From: an uncultured Eubacteriales bacterium
GTDB taxonomy: Bacteria > Bacillota > Clostridia > Oscillospirales > CAG-382
Reading direction: 5' to 3'
Length of the DNA: 21,538 nt
NCBI GenBank assembly: GCA_934444485.1
Contig: CAKSCN010000020.1
Location: 1 to 21,538 of the forward strand
Part shown: piece after piece, positions 15,702 through 21,538 of the stretch
Numbering within the stretch: the first letter of the stretch is position 1
Layout of the letters: every line of letters starts with the position of its first letter
Position numbers and translations under genes: made by a program
The notes under the pieces: generated by a model
What the model was told of the DNA's origin: nothing
Databases searched by the model: none
The model's input: only the letters and a program-made list of their open reading frames with translations

Positions 15702-15735
15702 CACCTGCTTCCGAATAGGTTGCAGGTGAATTTTT
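15702..15735. terminator. rho-independent terminator, likely bidirectional
   Basis: CACCTGC (15702-15708) pairs with GCAGGTG (15722-15728): a 7-bp stem with a 13-base loop. AATTTTTA follows on plus, and on minus the stem is followed by TTTTCTTTG. It lies between the convergent isomerase and surface protein genes. Confidence 0.8.
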
Positions 15736-15736
15736 A

Positions 15737-15771
15737 TGCCGGGAAAGATCTCTCCTCCCCGGCACGTTTTT
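15737..15771 (+). terminator. second terminator after the isomerase-like gene
   Basis: TGCCGGG (15737-15743) pairs with CCCGGCA (15758-15764), followed by CGTTTTTATT. It makes a tandem pair with the hairpin just before it. Confidence 0.75.
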
Positions 15772-15818
15772 ATTCTGTTTTGCTTACGTTTACATCTCGC
15801 GCCTATGTGCGGAATGTA

Positions 15819-18668
15819 TCAGCCTATCGGAAGATCCCAGAGGTAGTCACGCTCAGCGAAGTAGAGTTCGGGCTTCTCTTCGATACCCTTCATCTTCATT
15901 GTCTGTCTTACGCCGAGGTCAAACTTGAGGTTTGCTGTGGGGTTCTTGCTGTATCTGCCGAGCGTGGGGTTAGCACTTGTCTTATCGGAGTACTTAATGT
16001 CGGAGATGTACTGAATGTAAACGTTATTCTCGAACTTCGGGAGCCAACTCTCGTCGCCTGCACCGCAGTGGATGAGCATATGACGGCTTCTGTCGAAGAT
16101 GTTATTTCTTATCACGAAGTTCTCGGTTGTCTTGTTGTAGTGATCCCAACCCTTGATGTGAGCGGCAGAGCCGATATCGGGACGCTGTTCACCGAAGCCG
16201 AAGCCGGCATATCTCATGATGTTGTTTTCCATGATGATGTTTTCCTGGTAGCGGACGGTGTCGTCGGAATCGGGCTTGCCGAGGAAGTACTCGATGGAGT
16301 AGATGCACTTTTCAAAGAGGTTGTTTCTGTAGGTTGCGTTCTTCTGGATGCAGTTGTTTCCGCCGCCTGCGGAGAGCTGATGTGTTGCACCTGCGTCGTA
16401 TACTTCGTTGATGTAGTTGTTCTCAACGAGGTAGTCGTCACAACCGCCGTAGATCTCGATAGCGTTGCCGTAACGGGTTACTATGCCGTTGTTGTAATGC
16501 TGTATGCCGCCGCCGATCCACTCGAATTCGCAGTTTGTTACGTAAAGACCGGTAACGGTGCCTGCGCCGACGCCGTGAGAGCCGACGTACTTAATGCAGA
16601 AGTTGTCTATTGTGACATTGCTCTTTGCGTTGAAGCCGTTTCTTCTGGGAAGGAACTCTATGCTCGTGTAAAGCTCACCGGGGTTACCCTTGTCGCTTCT
16701 GAGGTAGAGTGTGCTGTTATTGTTTGGGTTACCCTTGTTGTCGCAGAAGAGACCGAGGTCGTTTGTGATATCCTTCTTGAAGTCGAACTCAACGTCCGAA
16801 TTTCTCTTGATGTATTTACCGTCCTTGTAGCTCGGAATTTCCTTTATGGAGTGAGCCTCACCGTCGTTGAATACGACAGTACCGGAGTCGATCATTGTAT
16901 TCTTATACTGCCAGATGTTTGTCGTACCCTCAACGAGAGTCCAGTTCTCGGCAACTGCGCCATTTTCGGGAGAACCGTAGAGACGGGGCTTTTCGCCTGT
17001 GCCGTATGCGCCGTAGGAAACGCCCTGCTGTGTCACAATCTGACCTCTCCAGAGACCGCCTCTTTCAAAGAGAACTGCGTCTCCCTCCTTAAGGGATGCG
17101 GAATTTACTCTCGAAAGAGTCTTCCATGCGGTAGCGGTTGTCTTACCGTCAGCAGAGTCGTTGCCGTTATTGGAAACATAGTAGGTGTCTCCGAAAATTA
17201 CAAGCTCATCGGCACTGTTGTGTATCTCTTCACGGAGCTTCTTTGCGGCTACGTCAACCTCGGCAATCTTTGCCTTTGTAGCCTCAAAGTCAGCCGCTTC
17301 GAGAACAGCGCTCCAAACCTCGTTACCTTCAGCATCGAATCTCGCCTTGTGGGCAACAGACGCTTCGACGATATCAGCATATGCCCAGAAGTCTGCCGCA
17401 ACATCGTTAAAACCGTCAAGCTCGAACTTCTTGAAGGAGTCCGCAGTACTCTTTCTGCCGAGAGCGGTGTTTATTACCTTTACGACCTGTGCGCGGGTGA
17501 TTGTTCTGTCGGGAAGGAAGGTTCCGTCGTTGTAACCGCCGACAAGTCCTGCCGCGGCTGCCGCCATGATAACAGTGTATCTCGGATGATTCTCGGGAAC
17601 ATCGCTGAAAGTAACCTTCTTATCGGTTTCTTTGAGAAGACCCATGTTGTATACAAGCTCAACGAACTCAGCTCTTGTTATAGACTGGTTGGGTGCGAAT
17701 GTGCCGCTGTAGCTCTTGAGGTAACCCTTGGACTCAAGATAAGCGACATACTTGAAGTACCACTGATTTTCGGGTACGTCGGCAAATGCAGTCTTAAGCT
17801 CGCCGAGGTTGTTTTCGTCTGCGATAAGACGTGTGATTATCGTGCAAGCCTCAGCTCTTGTCATTGTTGCGTTGGGCTTGAAGAGGTTGCCGGCATAGCC
17901 CTTGATGTATGCGTTATGCTCATTTACCGGACCGGTGAGAAATTTCTCGTTCGGGTCTTCCATAAATGCCAAGTAATCGATAACATACTCTGCCGTTATC
18001 TCATCGCCGAGAGCCGGGAAGTCAACTCTGAAGCCGGCGTTGCCGAACTTTCCGTCGTCCCATACAGCCTCGTCAATGTCGTTGTATACCTGAACATTCT
18101 GGGTCTTTTTCTCGCCGGTCTTTTCGTCAACGACTTCCTTTACAGCTATATCCTTCTTGCCCCAGCCCTTGCCGGAGAGGTCGAATACTACGGTCTGCCA
18201 CTCGCCGGTGAGCTTTACTTCATACACTTTCTTGTAGGTGTTTCCGAGAGAAACAACGTTGAAGGAAGCGTCCTCTTTCGCCGCATTCGCCTTGAGGCGT
18301 ACAACGAGGTTCTTCATAGTTTTAAAGTTAATTGCGGAGGAAATTCCGGAGGGAGCCTTGTCAAACTCGAGGAGGAATGCGCCGCCCGCCTTGGTTGCGG
18401 TTACTTTTGCACCCTCATCGGTAACGGTTATTGTTGCGCCGCCCCAGGTGTATACCTCAGGGAAGTTGTAGTTGTTTCCGTCGATAGGATAGTAGCAGTT
18501 GCCGTTCTTGCCCTTGCCGAAAGGTATTTCCTTGCCGTCATAGGAACGAAGGTCAAGCATTACATATCCGTCGGATGTGTCGTATACTGCGTTCGCAGGC
18601 ATTACAAACACTGTAAAGAGTGCGCATACCGTGAGAATCACAAGCAGAAGTGAGATCTTTTTCTTCAT
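15819..18668 (-). CDS. S-layer homology domain protein with C-terminal parallel beta-helix
   Basis: A 949-residue exported surface protein. The signal peptide spans about 1-27 (KKK, hydrophobic core, PANA). Residues about 28-235 are a beta-sandwich resembling carbohydrate-binding or lectin-like folds, ending VIDYLAFMED. Three SLH repeats follow, marked by MTRAEA (269-274), ITRAEF (330-335) and ITRAQV (390-395), each preceded by a G.F.P turn. SLH repeats bind secondary cell-wall polymer, here from the middle of the chain. A short helical linker (about 455-485) leads into a right-handed beta-helix of the pectate lyase-like class from about 495 (YYVSNNGNDSADG) to the end, with repeated N/G-rich turns (ENNYINEVYDAGATHQ, RNNIFDRSRHML). 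No catalytic site can be assigned. The start has AAGGAG 7 bases upstream. It is paralogous to the two genes upstream taken together. Confidence 0.85.
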   Translation of the reverse strand: MKKKISLLLVILTVCALFTVFVMPANAVYDTSDGYVMLDLRSYDGKEIPFGKGKNGNCYYPIDGNNYNFPEVYTWGGATITVTDEGAKVTATKAGGAFLLEFDKAPSGISSAINFKTMKNLVVRLKANAAKEDASFNVVSLGNTYKKVYEVKLTGEWQTVVFDLSGKGWGKKDIAVKEVVDEKTGEKKTQNVQVYNDIDEAVWDDGKFGNAGFRVDFPALGDEITAEYVIDYLAFMEDPNEKFLTGPVNEHNAYIKGYAGNLFKPNATMTRAEACTIITRLIADENNLGELKTAFADVPENQWYFKYVAYLESKGYLKSYSGTFAPNQSITRAEFVELVYNMGLLKETDKKVTFSDVPENHPRYTVIMAAAAAGLVGGYNDGTFLPDRTITRAQVVKVINTALGRKSTADSFKKFELDGFNDVAADFWAYADIVEASVAHKARFDAEGNEVWSAVLEAADFEATKAKIAEVDVAAKKLREEIHNSADELVIFGDTYYVSNNGNDSADGKTTATAWKTLSRVNSASLKEGDAVLFERGGLWRGQIVTQQGVSYGAYGTGEKPRLYGSPENGAVAENWTLVEGTTNIWQYKNTMIDSGTVVFNDGEAHSIKEIPSYKDGKYIKRNSDVEFDFKKDITNDLGLFCDNKGNPNNNSTLYLRSDKGNPGELYTSIEFLPRRNGFNAKSNVTIDNFCIKYVGSHGVGAGTVTGLYVTNCEFEWIGGGIQHYNNGIVTRYGNAIEIYGGCDDYLVENNYINEVYDAGATHQLSAGGGNNCIQKNATYRNNLFEKCIYSIEYFLGKPDSDDTVRYQENIIMENNIMRYAGFGFGEQRPDIGSAAHIKGWDHYNKTTENFVIRNNIFDRSRHMLIHCGAGDESWLPKFENNVYIQYISDIKYSDKTSANPTLGRYSKNPTANLKFDLGVRQTMKMKGIEEKPELYFAERDYLWDLPIG

Positions 18669-18729
18669 GTTTTTTTCTCCTTATTTACATTTTTTTATTT
18701 CACGCAGAAAGATACTCTGCGCCGAAAGC

Positions 18730-20280
18730 TTACTTTTTGATGCTGTAGTCGGGAAGGTCGTAAAGCTCGTCACGCTCGCAGAAGTAGACGCCGCCCTCTT
18801 TGTCGAAGCTCGACTCATCCATGAGTTCACGGATGTTCTCGGTATAATCTGTGCGTGTTGTGGGGACGGTTCCTATCTGCCCGAGGCTGCTCGTCTGCTC
18901 GCCGAGATACTGAACGTATATGTTCTTGTTGAACTCGGGTATCCACTCCTTTTTCGTTGCGGCGCAGTGTATGAGCATATAACGGCTTCTGTCGAAAACA
19001 TTGCCCTCTATTACGAAGTTTTCGTCAAGGGGATTGTGGTGATCCCAGCTCTTGAGAAGTGCAACACAGCCCTTGTCGGGACGCTGTATACCAAAGCCGA
19101 AGCCGCCGTAACGCATGATATTGTCCTTTATGAGGATATTCTGCTGGAAACGGAGGGCGTTCGTGGAATCGGGACGACCGAGGAAGTACTCGATTGAGTA
19201 AACGCAATACTCGAAGAGGTTTCTCGTGTATTTTACGTTCTTCTGCTTGCAGTCCTGCTCACCGCCCGCCGAAAGCTGATGCGTCGCACCTGCGTCGTAT
19301 GCCTGATAGATGTAGTTGTGGTCACAGACATAGTCGTCGCAGCCGCCGTAAATTTCGATGGAGTTGCCGAAGCGGACAACCGTACCGTAACGCTCGCTCT
19401 TCGGTCCGAAATAGAACTGAATGCAGCCGCCTATCCAGCCGAAGTAGCAGTTTGTGACGTGAAGTCCCTTGCACGTACCTGCTCCGACGCCGTGGCAGCC
19501 GCCGTACATTATTGCAAGGTTATCGATATGAACATTGAACCAACCGCCGACAGCAACGACGTGTCCGCTGACCGAAAACTCTATCGAATTGAAAATCTTA
19601 CCGGGGTTGCCCTTGTCGCATCTTACGTAGAGCGGACCGGGAACGCCCATATTGGGGAGCTTGTCGTCGGTAAGCGTGCCGTCCTGCTTGTTGAAATGAC
19701 CGAGGTCAAAGTTTATGTGCTTCTTTACGTCGAACTCAACCTCGGGGCTGTTTCTCAGCACGTACTTTCCGTTTACGAATGAGGGTATTTCCTTTACCGA
19801 ATAAGCTTCGCCCTCGTTATACACAATAAGTCCGATTTCCTTCATCGGCTTGTAGTAGCACCAGATATTGTCCGTGCCTTCGACGAGCGACCACTTCTCC
19901 TCGCCTGCTCCGTTTTCGGGAGAACCGTATATTTTCGGCTTCTCGCCTTCGCCGTATGCGGAATATGTGACGCCTGCCTTACACTTTATCTGACCTCTGT
20001 AGATACCGCCTCTTTCGTAGAAAACGCCGTCGTGGTATGTAACCGGACCGTCGTTTACGTTCTTGGTCGTTTTCCACGCTGTTTCGGGCGAAAGTCCGTC
20101 GTTTGCGTCGTCGCCGTGCTTCTCGGAAACGTAGTAACGCTTACCTTTCACGGTGACGTCCGTTTTGCTCTCGAGAATCTCCTTTTTAAGCTTTTCCGCT
20201 TCAAGGTCGATATCCTTCAAAAGCTCTTTCGTTGCGGCAAAGTTGACTCTGCCGTCGTTGCCTAACCATTTTTCAAGCAT
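18730..20280 (-). CDS. parallel beta-helix protein, no signal peptide (paralogue of the C-terminal half of the neighbouring SLH protein)
   Basis: A 516-residue protein matching the neighbouring SLH protein from its helical linker to its C-terminus: RYYVSEKHGDDANDG, the ERGGIYRGQI block, YGSPENGAG, HGVGAGTCKGLHVTNCYFGW, GGCDDYV, YDAGATHQLSAGG, YSIEYFLGRPDS and FDRSRYMLIHC. It starts MLEKWLGNDG with no signal peptide, SLH repeat or N-terminal beta-sandwich. The ATG at 20280 has AAAGGA 10 bases upstream. The frame is open to 20367, but that stretch (with CYVICVCFEIYKC) is unlike the paralogue. Without a leader, export is unexplained, so either the gene was split from the SLH gene upstream or the product is cytoplasmic. 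It lies 61 bases before the fused paralogue. Confidence 0.8.
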   Translation of the reverse strand: MLEKWLGNDGRVNFAATKELLKDIDLEAEKLKKEILESKTDVTVKGKRYYVSEKHGDDANDGLSPETAWKTTKNVNDGPVTYHDGVFYERGGIYRGQIKCKAGVTYSAYGEGEKPKIYGSPENGAGEEKWSLVEGTDNIWCYYKPMKEIGLIVYNEGEAYSVKEIPSFVNGKYVLRNSPEVEFDVKKHINFDLGHFNKQDGTLTDDKLPNMGVPGPLYVRCDKGNPGKIFNSIEFSVSGHVVAVGGWFNVHIDNLAIMYGGCHGVGAGTCKGLHVTNCYFGWIGGCIQFYFGPKSERYGTVVRFGNSIEIYGGCDDYVCDHNYIYQAYDAGATHQLSAGGEQDCKQKNVKYTRNLFEYCVYSIEYFLGRPDSTNALRFQQNILIKDNIMRYGGFGFGIQRPDKGCVALLKSWDHHNPLDENFVIEGNVFDRSRYMLIHCAATKKEWIPEFNKNIYVQYLGEQTSSLGQIGTVPTTRTDYTENIRELMDESSFDKEGGVYFCERDELYDLPDYSIKK

Positions 20281-20299
20281 TCTGACACCATCCTTTGTT

Positions 20300-20365
20300 T
20301 GCCGTTCTTTGCGGCATTTATAAATCTCAAAGCAGACGCAGATGACATAGCACGCCTGCGCCTGC
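20300..20365 (-). other. two hairpins in the spacer between the SLH and beta-helix genes
   Basis: On the minus strand GCAGGCGCAG (20365-20356) pairs with CTGCGTCTGC (20341-20332): a 10-bp stem with one G-T wobble and a 14-base loop, followed by TTTGAGATTT. Further on TGCCG (20316-20312) pairs with CGGCA (20304-20300). The first could be a weak terminator or attenuator lowering beta-helix gene expression. The T-run is interrupted, so termination is uncertain. Confidence 0.4.
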
Positions 20366-20383
20366 ATGGATACATATTAAGTA

Positions 20384-21538
20384 TTATTTGCCTACAGCCG
20401 CCATTACAGCGCCCTTTGCCCAGTGATCGGAAATATCGCTGAAGGTGGGGTCTGCGGTGCTGTCCTCGATACCGAGTATTCTGTTGATTATGGTAACTAT
20501 CTCGGCTCTTGTTATCTCGCCGTCGGGCTTGATTGTGCCGTCGGAGTAGCCCTTGATTGCGCCGTTTGCGTTTGCGAGTATAATCTCCTTGTAGTAAGGA
20601 TGCTTGGAGTCAAGGTCGGAGAACTTTGTGCGGCTGTTCTTAAACTCAAACGCCTTTGCCTCGTATGCAAGCTTTACGAATTCGCCTCTTGTTATATTCT
20701 TATTGGGTTCGATTGTACCGCTGTAGTTGGGGAGAAGTCCGTTCGCTTCAAGGAAAGTTATTGCGTTGTAGTACCAGTCACTCTCCTTGATATCGGTGAA
20801 CTTTGTCTCTCTCTTCTCGGCGATCATTTCGTCGTTTCCGACAAGTCTTGCGATAACCGTTATAGCCTCGGCTCTTGTCATCTTGTTGTTGGGCTTGAAG
20901 GTGCCGTCGCTGTAGCCCTTGATGTAGGAGAAGCCTGCCTCCTCCTCTTCGCCCTTGTCCTCGGGGAGGTTGTTTGCGAGGTTCTTGACGCTCTCCTCGG
21001 CATACGCCTTTGCGGACTCTTCATCTGCGAAGAATGCGAGGTAGTCGATGTAGTAGGTTGTACCGGAGCCGAACTTTGCAAAGTCTATTCTAAGTGCGCC
21101 GTAGCCTATCTTGGCTATGTCTTCATCGGCTGCAATGCCGTAATACTTGCCGTTCTCGTCATTTCTTTCGATAACAGAAGGATTGCTCATGTTCATAACG
21201 TCGTAGTGCCACTCGCCGTCACCCTTGAAAGAGACCTTTGTACGGAAAGCGTTGCCGGAGCTGTAAATGTAAGCCGAAGCAGTGTTGCCGACATTTGCGG
21301 ATGTCTTGTAGCCGATTATCCAGTAAGGATACTTGCCGACAGTAATGCCGAGAGCACAGCTCGTCATTTCAAAGAGGTTGCCGGGATCAAGCTCAACCTT
21401 GAGAAGTCCGCCCTCCATGGAGATTTTCTGAATCTGTCCGTAGGTGTTGATTATCTTGTTCTTTGCGATGCCGGTCTCAAACTTTCCCTTTTCGGGAGAA
21501 GTGATGTTCTCAAACTTGAATACAACCTTTCCCTCTTC
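20384..21538 (-). CDS. S-layer homology domain protein, 5' end beyond the window
   Basis: The frame is open to the right edge, so only the C-terminal 384 residues are seen and the true start is missing; the Met at 21418 is not the start, since 40 in-frame codons precede it with matching composition. The visible N-terminal part is a beta-sandwich region ending YYIDYLAFFAD, like the N-terminal domain of the fused paralogue. A charged linker (EDKGEEEEAG) follows, then three SLH repeats marked by MTRAEA, ITRGEF and ITRAEI. The chain stops right after the third repeat (HWAKGAVMAAVGK). In the fused paralogue the equivalent position runs on into the linker and beta-helix; here that portion is a separate gene in another frame. 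The product is presumably exported and wall-bound. Confidence 0.85.
   Translation of the reverse strand, partial: EEGKVVFKFENITSPEKGKFETGIAKNKIINTYGQIQKISMEGGLLKVELDPGNLFEMTSCALGITVGKYPYWIIGYKTSANVGNTASAYIYSSGNAFRTKVSFKGDGEWHYDVMNMSNPSVIERNDENGKYYGIAADEDIAKIGYGALRIDFAKFGSGTTYYIDYLAFFADEESAKAYAEESVKNLANNLPEDKGEEEEAGFSYIKGYSDGTFKPNNKMTRAEAITVIARLVGNDEMIAEKRETKFTDIKESDWYYNAITFLEANGLLPNYSGTIEPNKNITRGEFVKLAYEAKAFEFKNSRTKFSDLDSKHPYYKEIILANANGAIKGYSDGTIKPDGEITRAEIVTIINRILGIEDSTADPTFSDISDHWAKGAVMAAVGK

Noticed and set aside
15720..18653. Very long plus-strand open frame (about 977 codons) antisense to the SLH/beta-helix gene
   Set aside because: The minus-strand frame has a signal peptide, SLH motifs, a beta-helix and a strong ribosome site. 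The plus frame has none of these and is Val/Cys/Leu-rich, typical of an antisense shadow. It also begins inside the double terminator.
18703..18721. Hairpin CGCAGA/TCTGCG between the beta-helix gene and the fused SLH gene
   Set aside because: The stem is only 6 bp and on the minus strand it is followed by A-rich, not T-rich, sequence, so it does not look like a terminator.

Overview
The window looks like a low-to-middle GC Firmicute of class Clostridia, most likely an anaerobic, endospore-forming gut-type bacterium of the Oscillospirales/Eubacteriales kind. Support for this: strong AGGAGG-type ribosome binding sites on nearly every gene, a sporulation block (spoVM, a SipL-like SPOCS/LysM protein, spoVFA, spoVFB), the dnaB-tilS-ftsH housekeeping order, and large S-layer homology (SLH) surface proteins. 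Nearly all genes are on the minus strand; only an AraC-family regulator and a sugar-isomerase-like gene are on the plus strand. No tRNA, rRNA, CRISPR array or transposase gene was seen.

Layout. Positions 1-231 hold a broken start of a pyridoxamine kinase gene. It runs into a 77-base exact copy of an ftsH segment, which is most likely an assembly or chimera junction. Positions 235-6204 (minus) are a housekeeping operon with a good sigma-A promoter at the 6204 end: a secreted stalk-domain protein, dnaB, tilS (translationally coupled to dnaB by an ATGA overlap), ftsH, then pdxK. Positions 6230-9887 (minus) are a sporulation region: a 49-residue membrane peptide, a 24-residue SpoVM homologue, a SipL-like coat-assembly protein, a terminator, then spoVFA-spoVFB for dipicolinate synthesis and another terminator. 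Two sequences match the mother-cell sigma-K pattern (AC, 17 bases, CATAnnnT), one ahead of each transcription unit.

Positions 9903-13411 hold a GH38 alpha-mannosidase (minus) and a divergent AraC-type regulator (plus). Their two -10 boxes are the outer arms of one 33-base palindrome. Next come a bidirectional terminator, a cyclophilin, a SanA/DUF218 envelope protein with a textbook sigma-A promoter, and a divergent xylose-isomerase-like TIM-barrel gene ending in a double terminator.

Positions 15819-21538 (minus) hold two paralogous sets of surface proteins. One is a single 949-residue secreted protein (N-terminal beta-sandwich, three SLH repeats, C-terminal right-handed beta-helix). The other has the same architecture split into two reading frames: an SLH gene that runs off the right edge, and a separate beta-helix gene with no signal peptide. 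About 103 bases containing two hairpins separate them.

The most noteworthy items are the two very short genes at 9527-9795, easily missed because of their size, and the fused-versus-split surface protein paralogues.
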